NCBI RefSeq assembly: GCF_001425835.1
Contig: NZ_LMDP01000001.1
Coordinates: 931,476-995,475 of the forward strand
Length of the DNA stretch: 64,000 nt
From: Afipia sp. Root123D2
GTDB lineage: Bacteria; Pseudomonadota; Alphaproteobacteria; Rhizobiales; Xanthobacteraceae
Direction of reading: 5' to 3'
Shown: positions 34,200 through 42,779 of the stretch, piece by piece
Layout: each line of letters begins with the position of its first letter
Numbering within the stretch: position 1 is the first letter of the stretch
Program-made: the position numbers and the translations under genes
Notes under the pieces: model-generated
The model's input: only the letters and a program-made list of their open reading frames with translations
The model's database searches: none
What the model was told of the DNA's origin: nothing

Positions 34200-35170
34200 T
34201 CGATCACCGTGTCCGCGCTGCTCAGTATCGAGGGCGGGAACGAGATGTTGAGGGCGCTGGCCGCCTTCAGATTGATGAACAGTTCGACCTTGGTGACCCG
34301 CTGCACCGGCAAATCGGACGGCTTCTCGCCCTTGAGGATACGGCCGGCGTACATTCCCGAGTGACGGTGCGACTGATGGAAATCGCCGCCGTAGCTCATC
34401 AGGCCGCCGGCAAGCGGGAAATCGCGCGATTGCGTCATCGCGGGTACGGCATGGCGAACCGCGAGCGCGGCAAGCTGCGGGCTGCGGTAAGCGAAATAGG
34501 GATCGGAGCTGAAGACCAATCCGCCCGCCCGCATTTCACGCACCGCCGCGAACATGCCATCGAACTCCTGTTCGGAACTGGCTTTCAGGACAACAAGCTC
34601 AAGTCCGAGGTCTGTCGCCGCGGTCTGGAGGTTCGCCAGTTGCGAGTTCGAGGTCGGGCTTGTCGGATTGATGGCCGCCGCGAAGACGTTGGTGTCCAGA
34701 CGCACCTCATGCAAGAACTCCAGCCGCTTGCGCGAGACCTCGACACTCAGGCTCGACACGCCGGTGAGATTGCCTCTTGGCCGGGACAGGTTGTCCACCA
34801 CGCCGAGTGTAATGGGATTGCCGCCCATCTCGAAAACAATCGGGATCGTCGTCGTCGCCGATTTTGCCGCGAGCGCAACTTCTGCGCCGCCCGCTGCGAC
34901 GATCACGTTCACCGGACGGCCGGCGAGATCCTTTGCGAGCGCCGGCAGCCGGCTGTATTGACCTTCACCCCAGCGAAATTCGATCGCGACATTATGCCCC
35001 TCGGTGTAACCGGTTTCCCCGAGGCCTTCGCGGAAAGCCTTGAGACGGCTGGCGTAGCGTTCCGGGTTTTCGGAGCCGAGATAACCGATGACCGGCATGG
35101 TCTGGGCACGGGCCGGGACCATCCATGCCATGGCACCGCCGGCGAGTGCGATGAAATCGCGCCGCCTCAT
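34196..35170 (-). CDS. Periplasmic binding protein (TrpX/ABC_sub_bind type) paired with a cyclase
   Basis: A 324-residue periplasmic binding protein of the ABC_sub_bind (PF04392-like) type. It begins with a twin-arginine-like signal, MRRRDFIALAGGAMAW, ending in PARAQ. The core has the features VIGYLGSENPERYASRLKAF and PIVFEMGGNPITLGVVDNLS. No permease or ATPase gene is nearby; instead its stop overlaps the start of the membrane cyclase. It probably presents a ligand to the cyclase sensor domain instead of serving transport. The start at 35170 is set by the signal sequence; the ribosome-binding site is weak. Confidence 0.88.
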   Translation of the reverse strand: MRRRDFIALAGGAMAWMVPARAQTMPVIGYLGSENPERYASRLKAFREGLGETGYTEGHNVAIEFRWGEGQYSRLPALAKDLAGRPVNVIVAAGGAEVALAAKSATTTIPIVFEMGGNPITLGVVDNLSRPRGNLTGVSSLSVEVSRKRLEFLHEVRLDTNVFAAAINPTSPTSNSQLANLQTAATDLGLELVVLKASSEQEFDGMFAAVREMRAGGLVFSSDPYFAYRSPQLAALAVRHAVPAMTQSRDFPLAGGLMSYGGDFHQSHRHSGMYAGRILKGEKPSDLPVQRVTKVELFINLKAASALNISFPPSILSSADTVIE

Positions 35171-35411
35171 TCGATCGGCGGTTTCGGCCAACGCGCGAGG
35201 CACGCAACGCAAGGTTGTCTCTCCATCCAACCGACGCCGCCCAGTCACTCGGCCGCAGCATATCCTTGTTGTCCCGGTTACGGAACTGCCGGCTCGGTCG
35301 CTCAAGCGGATGTTTGCGATATGGCGGGTTTTGCCCGGCCTATGGCATTTCGGGCGGGGCCGTCCGGCGTATTGTGGAGGCGGGGCAAATCGCCGTGGCC
35401 AGGATGTGACT

Positions 35412-36557
35412 ATGAGGATGAAAGTTCTGCTGTGGAGTCTCACCGGAGCTGTCGCTGTTTTCGCGGCGTTCGGCGCAACGTGGCTTCTGTCGTTGCCCTC
35501 ATCTCCGGCCGCGACGTCGCCGCCGCCTATCGCGCAGGACGAAGCGGATGCCATGCGCGCGGCCTTGAAGCCCAGGCGTTCGCGGCCGCTGATCGCGATT
35601 ATCGGCATCAATGATGCTACCGAGACGACGGACTACGTCATGCCTTACGGCATTCTCCGGCGTGCCGACGTCGCGGACGTTGTGGCGCTGGCGACAGGGC
35701 CCGGCCCGGTGAAACTGTATCCCGCGTTGACGGTCGAGCCGGATGCGACGATCGCCGATTTCGACGCGCGGCATCCGCAAGGGGCTGACTATGTGATCGT
35801 GCCTGCCATGAGCCGGGATGACGACCCGGCCGCGCTCGCATGGATCCGGGCGCAGGCCGCCAAGGGCGCCATGGTCATCGGTGTTTGCGCGGGCGCCAAG
35901 GTCGTCGGCGAGGCGGGGCTGCTCGATGGCAAGCGGGCGACAACCCACTGGTACTATCTCAAGGAATTGCGAAAGGAGCATCCATCGATCCGGTATGTCG
36001 CGGACCGGAGGCTGGTGGCGGATCAGGGCGTTGCAACGACAACCGGCATCAGCGCGTCGATGCCGATGTCGCTGATTCTGATCGAGGCCATCGCCGGGCG
36101 CGGCAAAGCCGAGGATGTCGCCCGCAGTCTCGGCCTGACGCATTGGGACGAGAGGCACGACAGCAGCGCCTTCAAATTTACACGGCCATTCGCCCTGACG
36201 GCGATCGCCAACACGCTCGCGTTCTGGAATCGCGAACAGTTCGGCATTGAACTGGTTCGCGGCATCGACGAGGTGTCGCTTGCGCTGGTCGCGGATGCAT
36301 GGTCGCGAACCTATCGCTCGCGCGCGGTGACGCTTGCCCGTACCGCGGATGCGCAGCCGACCCTGAGCGGCCTTCGCGTTCTCCCTGATCGGGTTGTGAC
36401 GGAGGAATCCGGCCTGCGTCTCCGGCCGATCGGGGATCGGAAGCCGGCCACAGCACTGGACGAAACTCTTCAAGCGATCTCGGCCCGCTACGGGCCGCAC
36501 ACGGGTGATCTCGTCGCGATGCAGCTCGAGTATCCGGCGCGGCAAACATTCCGGTGA
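35412..36557 (+). CDS. Membrane-anchored DJ-1/PfpI family protein
   Basis: A 381-residue protein with one N-terminal hydrophobic segment (VLLWSLTGAVAVFAAFGATW) followed by a Pro/Ala-rich linker and a class I glutamine-amidotransferase-like DJ-1/PfpI domain. The nucleophile elbow is VIGVCAGAKVVGEAGLLDGK (Cys159). Unlike the common GlxA-type regulators it lacks a C-terminal AraC helix-turn-helix; residues after 250 form an extra helical domain I do not recognise. It is divergent from the binding-protein/cyclase pair across 241 bp. The role could be periplasmic glyoxal-type or amide chemistry, but this is open. Confidence 0.82.
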   Translation: MRMKVLLWSLTGAVAVFAAFGATWLLSLPSSPAATSPPPIAQDEADAMRAALKPRRSRPLIAIIGINDATETTDYVMPYGILRRADVADVVALATGPGPVKLYPALTVEPDATIADFDARHPQGADYVIVPAMSRDDDPAALAWIRAQAAKGAMVIGVCAGAKVVGEAGLLDGKRATTHWYYLKELRKEHPSIRYVADRRLVADQGVATTTGISASMPMSLILIEAIAGRGKAEDVARSLGLTHWDERHDSSAFKFTRPFALTAIANTLAFWNREQFGIELVRGIDEVSLALVADAWSRTYRSRAVTLARTADAQPTLSGLRVLPDRVVTEESGLRLRPIGDRKPATALDETLQAISARYGPHTGDLVAMQLEYPARQTFR

Positions 36558-36639
36558 CGACTGACAGTCGTCGCGGCGACCGATCGCAGCAGCGTCTTTC
36601 GCCGACGTGACGATGTTCAGGAGGGGCGCGCCGGTTTCA

Positions 36640-36790
36640 CTCCAGATCGAAATCAGCGGTTGCGGCTTGTCATCCTCGGCTCGGGTGAGAACGCCGTACT
36701 CGGCTGCAAGAAAGTCGAGCAGCGCACGCACCGACGGCAGCAATCCTCTCCGGGTCGGGAATACGGCGTGGACTATTCCCGCTCTAACAA
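36640..36790 (-). pseudogene. LysR regulator remnant (C-terminal fragment)
   Basis: The minus strand at about 36693-36788 encodes VVRAGIVHAVFPTRRGLLPS followed by VRALLDFLAAEYG, which is the conserved C-terminal end of many LysR regulators (VFPSRRGLLPSVRAFIDFLA type). Nothing resembling the DNA-binding domain or the rest of the effector domain is present. The surrounding 36558-36876 region has no other gene. It is a relic of a deleted LysR gene. Confidence 0.6.
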
Positions 36791-36876
36791 CTGCGCCGCG
36801 TGAGCAATACAATTCCAGCGGCGAACAGATATGACGTAATCGCCAGACTGTGCCACAGACTATCAATCCGGCATTT

Positions 36877-37569
36877 TTAGCTCACGCGGCGCGGTCCGGG
36901 CGCGAACGGGCTGAGCCCGAGCCATTGCTGCATCGCCTGCGCAATCCGTGGATCGCCGTCGATCTCAAGCCGGCCGGCTTCGACCTCCTTGCGCACCGCC
37001 GTCAGCCCCATCCAGATCGCGGTCATGCTGCGCAACGAGCCGGTGACGAGCAGATCGATCTCGAAGCCCGGATCGAATCCGCACAGGTCGACTGCGCCGG
37101 CGTCGACCACCAGCCACCAGTTCTGCTGCGCGGGCTGCAATTCGGGATAGCGGAATTGAATCGTGCAGCGCTTCGGCGGCAACGGCTGGGGGCTGAGGTG
37201 GCGGCGCATGTCCCACATCAAGAGCGACGGATCGAGATTCTTGAGCGACAGCCGCGATTCAATCCAGCGCTGTCCCCAGAAGCCGAAGCCCAGAATGAGC
37301 GGGCGCAATTCCTCGCCGGCTTCGGTCAGGTGATATTCGGTGCTGCCGTTCGTGTTGCGTGTCGCGTGGATGACGCCGGCGCGCTCCAGTTCCTTGAGCC
37401 GCTTCGACAACAGCGCGGGCGACATTCGCGGCACGCCGCGGCGCAGTTCGTTGAAATGCGTCGTGCCGCACAGCAGTTCGCGGATCACAAGCGTCGTCCA
37501 TCGCGTGCACAGGATTTCGGCGGTCATCGCCACCGGACAGAACTGCCAGTATCCACCGCGATCTTCCAT
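36877..37569 (-). CDS. HxlR-family regulator with SCP2-like C-terminal domain
   Basis: A 230-residue protein. Residues 1-105 form the HxlR winged helix (YWQFCPVAMTAEILCTRWTT, then MSPALLSKRLKELERAGVI), including the conserved N-terminal Cys that senses redox or electrophiles in some members. The remaining 120 residues resemble an SCP2/sterol-carrier-like domain, a known extension in longer HxlR proteins. I choose ATG 37569; a GTG nine bases upstream is equally open. It is divergent from the acyl-CoA-dehydrogenase-like gene and probably controls it. Confidence 0.87.
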   Translation of the reverse strand: MEDRGGYWQFCPVAMTAEILCTRWTTLVIRELLCGTTHFNELRRGVPRMSPALLSKRLKELERAGVIHATRNTNGSTEYHLTEAGEELRPLILGFGFWGQRWIESRLSLKNLDPSLLMWDMRRHLSPQPLPPKRCTIQFRYPELQPAQQNWWLVVDAGAVDLCGFDPGFEIDLLVTGSLRSMTAIWMGLTAVRKEVEAGRLEIDGDPRIAQAMQQWLGLSPFAPGPRRVS

Positions 37570-37709
37570 TGAGGTCACCCGAGTGGCTGTGTGCGCAAGA
37601 CTAATGCAAAAGAGCTATCCCCGGAAAGGGCGGCAGTACAGTTCGTGAACTGGACGCGGACCCTGCCGACGCCGATCTTCCGCCCATCAGCATAGATGGG
37701 AGGACAATC

Positions 37710-38882
37710 ATGCTCGGAACAGTGAAATCAATATCGCCCGCGGATGCAGGTGCGACATTCGACCGCGCTGGCACTGCCGTCAAAGTTGTACGCGAGATCG
37801 CGCCGATACTCGCGGAGCGCGCATCGCGGTGCGACGAAACCGACAGTTTCGTCGCCGAGAACTATCTGCTGCTGAAGGAATCCGGCCTGGTCACGGCGGG
37901 CGTGCCGTATGAACTAGGCGGTGGCGGCGCCGACGTCGCGGAATTGGCCGAGATGCTGCGCATCATGGCTCATGCCTGCGGCTCGACCGCGCTGGCGTTC
38001 TCGATGCACACCCACCAGGTCGCGATTCCGGCGTGGCGCTGGCGTCACCAGAAAGTGACCGCTGTCGAGCCTCTGCTCAAGCGCATCGTCGCCGAACGGC
38101 TGATCCTGCTGTCGAGCGGCGGCTCGGACTGGATCGGCGGATCGGGCAAGGCGACCAAGGTCGAGGGCGGCTATCGCATCTCGGCGCGCAAGGTGTTCAC
38201 CTCAGGCGCGCCGGCGGGCGATCTCTTGATGACCGGCGCGATCACGGAAACCGGCGAGGGCACCGCGGTGATTCATTTCGCCGCACCGATGAAAGCGCCG
38301 GAAGTCACCGTCACCGATACCTGGCACGCGCTCGGCATGCGCGGCACCGGCTCGCACGATGTGGTGATCGAGAATCTGTTCATTCCCGATGCTGGAGTTT
38401 CGCTCACGCGCAGGGCCGGCGAGTGGCATCCGCTTTTCCAGATCATCGCGACAACCGCGTTTCCGCTGATCTACGCGGTCTATCTCGGCATTGCCGAACA
38501 CGCGCGCGATCTGGCGATCGACCTTGCGAAGCGCAAGCCGCCGACCTCGTACGGCCTCGATCTCGCCGGGCGGATGGAGACCGCGCTGCGCGCCGCGCGG
38601 CTCGCCCATCGCTGGATGGTCGAGGTCATGGAGCGGAATGCGCCGTCGGCGGGCAGCGTCAACGACATGATGATCGGGCGTTCGCTGGTTGCCGAGAACG
38701 CCATCCGGACCGTCGAACTGGCGCTCGAACTGGCGGGCGGGGCGGGCTTCTATCGCCGCAACGGACTGGAGCGGTGCTTCCGCGACATTCAGGCCGCCCG
38801 GTTCCATCCGCTGCAACAGGGACCGCAGGCGCATTATGCCGGCGCGATGGCGCTCGGGCTGCCGGTGGCGACGGTGTTCTGA
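37710..38882 (+). CDS. Acyl-CoA dehydrogenase-family flavoenzyme
   Basis: A 390-residue protein with the ACAD three-domain fold (ESGLVTAGVPYELGGGGADV in the N-terminal helical domain, ARKVFTSGAPAGDLLM in the beta domain, ELAGGAGFYRRNGLERCFRD in the C-terminal domain). The usual catalytic Glu near the C-terminal end is not visible; the region reads FRDIQAARFHPLQQGPQ, more like the flavin monooxygenase-type ACAD relatives. It may therefore be an oxygenase or a dehydrogenase with its base elsewhere. GGGAGG precedes ATG 37710. It is divergent from the HxlR regulator. Confidence 0.85.
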   Translation: MLGTVKSISPADAGATFDRAGTAVKVVREIAPILAERASRCDETDSFVAENYLLLKESGLVTAGVPYELGGGGADVAELAEMLRIMAHACGSTALAFSMHTHQVAIPAWRWRHQKVTAVEPLLKRIVAERLILLSSGGSDWIGGSGKATKVEGGYRISARKVFTSGAPAGDLLMTGAITETGEGTAVIHFAAPMKAPEVTVTDTWHALGMRGTGSHDVVIENLFIPDAGVSLTRRAGEWHPLFQIIATTAFPLIYAVYLGIAEHARDLAIDLAKRKPPTSYGLDLAGRMETALRAARLAHRWMVEVMERNAPSAGSVNDMMIGRSLVAENAIRTVELALELAGGAGFYRRNGLERCFRDIQAARFHPLQQGPQAHYAGAMALGLPVATVF

Positions 38883-38961
38883 GCGGGGCGGCGGAAACCT
38901 CTCGTTAACGCCACGGACACCCCGCGATTTTGACGAGAGCCGATCATGGTACGTTGAGGCC

Positions 38962-39165
38962 ATGATCAGCCTCGTCAAAGTCTCCGATGTTCTGGCCGTG
39001 ACCGCGCAAGCCGCGGGCCGCGCGCCGCAGACCATCGACACGCAGGACGACAAGGCAACCGCCTATTGGGCGGGGCGATTCAACGTGTCGTCGGAAGCCC
39101 TGTTTGCTGCGATTCAGGAAGTCGGCCCGTCGGTCGCCGCGATCCGGCGTCATCTGAACAAGTAA
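38962..39165 (+). CDS. DUF3606-type small protein
   Basis: A 67-residue protein whose C-terminal half matches the DUF3606 pattern: DDKATAYWAGRFNVSSEALF followed by AAIQEVGPSVAAIRRHL. These small proteins are common in Nitrobacteraceae genomes and have no assigned role. The ATG at 38962 has GAGG unusually close (2 nt spacing), so the true start or expression signal is uncertain. Confidence 0.7.
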   Translation: MISLVKVSDVLAVTAQAAGRAPQTIDTQDDKATAYWAGRFNVSSEALFAAIQEVGPSVAAIRRHLNK

Positions 39166-39386
39166 GCCGGCACGTCACATCGCGTGTGCGTCGGCTCACG
39201 CGGCTCGCTGAAACCTCCCATCCGCCACGATTTGGCCATCCCTGCGGGTGCGAATGGGCCGTGCCCGGCGTTGGCCGGGCCGGCCGTCATGCTTAACGAA
39301 TTGCAAACACAGTAACGCCAGAGTTCTGCCGTTAGGTGGCAGCCGATTCACGCCCGCCAACGACCCAACAGGTTCCCGAACGTTCG

Positions 39387-39833
39387 ATGCGTGCTCTGCT
39401 TCTGTCCCTCATCGCGATGCTGTTGCTGGCGGCAGGCCCGGCGCGCGCCGACCTGCGTATCACCCGCGACCATGGCGGCTACGTCGAGGAGTACAAGGCG
39501 AAGTACGAGCGCATCCGCAAGCGCGGCGAGCGGGTGATCATCGACGGCATCTGCAACTCGGCCTGCACCATGGTGTTCGGCATCGTGCCGCTGAGCAAGA
39601 TCTGCGTCACGCCGCGCGCCAGCCTCGGCTTTCATCAGGCCTATTACGACAAGGCCTATACGTTCGGCATCAAGGTCACGACCGCCGCCGGCACCTCTGA
39701 CCTGATGACGTATTACACGCCGGCGATCAAATCGTGGATCGCGCGTCATGGCGGCCTCACGCCGGAAATGAAAAAGGTCAAGAACGGCCCCGATCTGTGG
39801 CGGATCGCCGACCCGTGCCCGGAAGATTTCTGA
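39387..39833 (+). CDS. Secreted ClpP/crotonase-like small protein of unknown role
   Basis: A 148-residue protein with a clear Sec signal peptide (MRALLLSLIAMLLLAAGPARA). The mature part resembles predicted periplasmic proteins related to ClpP/crotonase folds: a RGERVIIDGICNSACTMVFG segment in which the Ser of NSACT sits at the expected nucleophile position, and CVTPRASLGFHQAYY, which supplies a His. It is about the length of one such domain. The peptidase or hydrolase activity is inferred. It stands alone between small genes. Confidence 0.75.
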   Translation: MRALLLSLIAMLLLAAGPARADLRITRDHGGYVEEYKAKYERIRKRGERVIIDGICNSACTMVFGIVPLSKICVTPRASLGFHQAYYDKAYTFGIKVTTAAGTSDLMTYYTPAIKSWIARHGGLTPEMKKVKNGPDLWRIADPCPEDF

Positions 39834-39911
39834 CGCTTTTCACTCTTCCTGCAACGCGACGGAAAGCATACCCTGCGCCGGATATTTCCTGCGCCGGGGT
39901 TTTCAGCATCC

Positions 39912-40766
39912 ATGCGCGAAATTGTCGTTTCCGGTTTGATTTTTGTCGGTCTGGTCGCGGCTTCCCTGGGAAGCCTCGTCCTTTATTCGAAGCTTCCGCC
40001 GCAACATCGTCAGGACGATACGCAAAGCGTCGTCCGGGCCATCGCCAATATCTTCGTGGTGATGACTTCGCTCGTGCTCGGGCTGATGCTCAACTCGTCC
40101 AAAGGCACCTTCGAGGCGGTCGATCACAACGTCCACACGATCTCGACCGACATCATCCTGCTCGACCGGTGGCTTCGCCTGTACGGTCCCGATGCCGACG
40201 AGGCGCGGCAGCGGCTGCTGGCTTACACCGAGCAGACGGCGTCCCGCATGCGCAACAGCACCCCGCTGGTTGTTGACCGGACGCGCGAAAGTCTGATCGA
40301 TGCGGTTGGTCACGGTCTGCGGGCGATGAAGCCGGCGGACGCCGAGCACGTCGCGCGGTGGAGCGACGCGATCCAGCAGTTTCACAAGATCGTCGAACTG
40401 CACTGGATTTTGGTCGAGCAGTCGGAAGGCATGCTGCCGTGGCCGATCATCTCGCTGATGGTGGCGTGGCTGCTGTTGATCTTTGCGAGTTTCGGCTATC
40501 GCGCGCCGCGGAACGCGGTGGTCGTCGCCAGCTTCATCATGTCCGCCGCGCTGATCGCGGGCGCCATTTATCTCATCATTGACATGAACGTGCCGTTCCG
40601 GGGCCCGATCCAGGTCTCGCCTGCGCCCGTTGCAGCGGGCGATCGTGGAAATGCAGCGTTGAAGCTGCGGCGCCGGGTGCCGGTCGCGCTTGCCTGCGCG
40701 GGCAGGGTATGCTGCAACGAGCATCCTCATATGTCCGGAATTGATCCGTGCCGTCTCTGTCCCTGA
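39912..40766 (+). CDS. DUF4239 membrane protein with probable C-terminal frameshift
   Basis: A 284-residue open frame encoding a DUF4239 (bestrophin-like) membrane protein: hydrophobic segments at the N-terminus, around residues 42-62, and two near 175-220, with a helical soluble part between. The family end PFRGPIQVSPAP is present, but the frame then continues as unrelated Arg- and Cys-rich sequence. In the adjacent frame the natural ending LQRAIVEMQR and a stop at 40660-40662 are found, so one extra base near 40625-40636 probably shifts the frame. The extension produces the 19-bp overlap with the glycosyltransferase gene. Confidence 0.78.
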   Translation: MREIVVSGLIFVGLVAASLGSLVLYSKLPPQHRQDDTQSVVRAIANIFVVMTSLVLGLMLNSSKGTFEAVDHNVHTISTDIILLDRWLRLYGPDADEARQRLLAYTEQTASRMRNSTPLVVDRTRESLIDAVGHGLRAMKPADAEHVARWSDAIQQFHKIVELHWILVEQSEGMLPWPIISLMVAWLLLIFASFGYRAPRNAVVVASFIMSAALIAGAIYLIIDMNVPFRGPIQVSPAPVAAGDRGNAALKLRRRVPVALACAGRVCCNEHPHMSGIDPCRLCP

Positions 40767-41512
40767 TCGTCATCACAAAGAACGAGGAAGCCGCGATCGC
40801 GCGCTGCCTCGGGTCGGTGGCGTTTGCCGACGAGATCATCGTGGTGGACAGCGGCAGCACCGACCGCACGGTGGAAATCGCGCGCGGCCTCGGTGCGCGG
40901 GTCACCGTCACGGCGGACTGGCCCGGCTTCGGGGCGCAGAAGAATCGCGCGCTGGATCTCGCGCAAAGCGACTGGGTGCTGTCGCTCGACGCCGACGAAT
41001 GGATCGACCCGCAATTCATCGCGGGCATCCGGCAGGCGATCGCCGATCCCGCCGCGCCGGACGCCTATCGCACGTCGCGGCGCTCGCGTTTTTGCGGGCG
41101 CGTCGTCAATCATTGCGGCTGGTCGCCGGACTATGTGGTCCGCCTGTTTCGCCGCGGCCGGGCACGGTTCTCCGACGATCTGGTCCACGAGCGTCTGGTC
41201 GTCGATGGTGCCGTTGGCAAGATCGACGCCCTGATCGATCACGATTCCATCGAGTCCTGGGCCGATGCCGAGGACAAGATCGAGCGCTATTCGATCGCGG
41301 CGGGGCAGCAGATCGCCGCGCGCGGCCGCAAGAGTTCGGCGCTGCGGGCCTTGCTGCACGGGTGGGGCGCGTTCGTCAAAACGCTGGTGTTTCGCGCGGG
41401 CTTTCTCGACGGCGCGACCGGCTGGCAGGTCGCGCGCTACAATCGTCTTTACACCGAAGCGAAATGGCGCCGCGCCGCCGAACTCGCGGCGGCGGCAAAG
41501 CGCGCGCGCTGA
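40748..41512 (+). CDS. Family 2 glycosyltransferase (lipopolysaccharide core type)
   Basis: A 254-residue GT-A glycosyltransferase of the WaaE/KdtX-like group. It begins LSLIVITKNEEAAIARCLGS and has IIVVDSGSTDRTVEIA, GFGAQKNRALDLAQ and the DxD-type LSLDADEWI. The C-terminal helices (AEDKIERYSIAAGQQIAARG) are usual for the group. It probably adds a sugar to the lipopolysaccharide core on the cytoplasmic face of the membrane. The start is GTG 40748. It is tail-to-tail with the formaldehyde dehydrogenase gene, only 4 bp apart. Confidence 0.88.
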   Translation: MPSLSLIVITKNEEAAIARCLGSVAFADEIIVVDSGSTDRTVEIARGLGARVTVTADWPGFGAQKNRALDLAQSDWVLSLDADEWIDPQFIAGIRQAIADPAAPDAYRTSRRSRFCGRVVNHCGWSPDYVVRLFRRGRARFSDDLVHERLVVDGAVGKIDALIDHDSIESWADAEDKIERYSIAAGQQIAARGRKSSALRALLHGWGAFVKTLVFRAGFLDGATGWQVARYNRLYTEAKWRRAAELAAAAKRAR

Positions 41513-41516
41513 CGGG

Positions 41517-42644
41517 CTAGAACGTCACCACGCCGCGGATCGATTCCCCGCGCTTCATCAGGTCGAACGCCTTGTTGATGTCATTGAGCGGCATCACGTG
41601 GGTAATCATCGGATCGATCTGGATCTTGCCCTGCATGTACCAGTCGACGATCTTCGGCACGTCGGTGCGGCCGCGCGCGCCGCCGAACGCGGTGCCTTTC
41701 CAGACCCGTCCGGTGACAAGCTGGAACGGACGGGTGGAGATTTCAGCGCCGGAAGGCGCGACGCCGATCACGATCGATTGGCCCCAGCCGCGATGACAGG
41801 CCTCCAGCGCCTGCCGCATCACCGTGACGTTGCCGGTGCAATCGAACGTATAGTCCGCGCCGCCGATCTGGTCGGCACCGGACTTGGTCATGTCGACGAG
41901 GTAGGGAACGAGGTCCTTGCCGACCTCCTTCGGGTTGACGAAATGCGTCATGCCGAAACGTTCGCCCCACGCCTTGCGGTCGTTGTTGATATCGACGCCG
42001 ATGATCATGTCGGCGCCGGCGAGGCGCAGGCCCTGCAGCACGTTGAGGCCGATACCGCCGAGGCCGAACACGATCGCCTTCGCGCCTTGCTCGACCTTGG
42101 CGGTGTTGATCACCGCGCCGATGCCGGTGGTGACGCCGCAGCCGATGTAGCAAACCTTGTCGAACGGTGCGTCCTCGCGGATTTTCGCCACCGCGATTTC
42201 CGGCAGCACGGTGTAGTTCGCGAACGTCGATGTGCCCATGTAGTGGTGGATCGGCTTGCCGCCCATCGAGAACCGCGAGGTGCCGTCCGGCATCAGGCCC
42301 TGGCCCTGCGTGGCGCGGATCGCGGTGCAGAGATTGGTCTTGCGCGACAGGCATGACGGGCACTGGCGGCATTCCGGCGTGTACAGCGGAATGACGTGAT
42401 CGCCTTTCTTCACGCTGGTGACGCCGGGGCCGGTCTCGACCACGACGCCCGCGCCCTCATGACCGAGGATGGCGGGAAACAGCCCTTCGGGATCGGCACC
42501 GGACAGCGAGAATTCGTCGGTGTGGCAGACGCCGGTCGCCTTGATCTCGACCATCACTTCGCCCTCGCGCGGGCCTTCGAGCTGAACGGTGGTGATTTCC
42601 AGTGGCTTGCCTGCGGCAATGGCGACGGCGGCGCGAACGTCCAT
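41517..42644 (-). CDS. frmA: S-(hydroxymethyl)glutathione dehydrogenase / class III alcohol dehydrogenase
   Basis: A 375-residue zinc alcohol dehydrogenase of class III that oxidises S-hydroxymethylglutathione in formaldehyde detoxification, and can reduce S-nitrosoglutathione. Catalytic zinc ligands are in ATGVCHTDEFS and GHEGAG, the structural zinc is bound by the four Cys of PECRQCPSCLSRKTNLC, and the NAD-binding motif is FGLGGIGLNVLQG. The start at 42644 has GAGGA 8 nt upstream. It is a monocistronic gene, divergent from the EamA exporter. Confidence 0.95.
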   Translation of the reverse strand: MDVRAAVAIAAGKPLEITTVQLEGPREGEVMVEIKATGVCHTDEFSLSGADPEGLFPAILGHEGAGVVVETGPGVTSVKKGDHVIPLYTPECRQCPSCLSRKTNLCTAIRATQGQGLMPDGTSRFSMGGKPIHHYMGTSTFANYTVLPEIAVAKIREDAPFDKVCYIGCGVTTGIGAVINTAKVEQGAKAIVFGLGGIGLNVLQGLRLAGADMIIGVDINNDRKAWGERFGMTHFVNPKEVGKDLVPYLVDMTKSGADQIGGADYTFDCTGNVTVMRQALEACHRGWGQSIVIGVAPSGAEISTRPFQLVTGRVWKGTAFGGARGRTDVPKIVDWYMQGKIQIDPMITHVMPLNDINKAFDLMKRGESIRGVVTF

Positions 42645-42779
42645 GGTGATATCCTCGTAATGTCGGTGGGGCCGCAGCCGGAGAGGGCGGCGGAGATGCT
42701 TGTTATGTGATTGCGCGCGAGTGGACCCGCGCAATTGACGATTGTGGCCCAGCATACGTTCGGGCAATCAGGTCCGCAA

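Noticed and set aside
35499-36866. 455-residue minus-strand open frame opposite the DJ-1/PfpI gene
   Set aside because: Most of it is antisense to a well-supported gene. Only its first 60 or so residues match a LysR end, and these are listed as a remnant.
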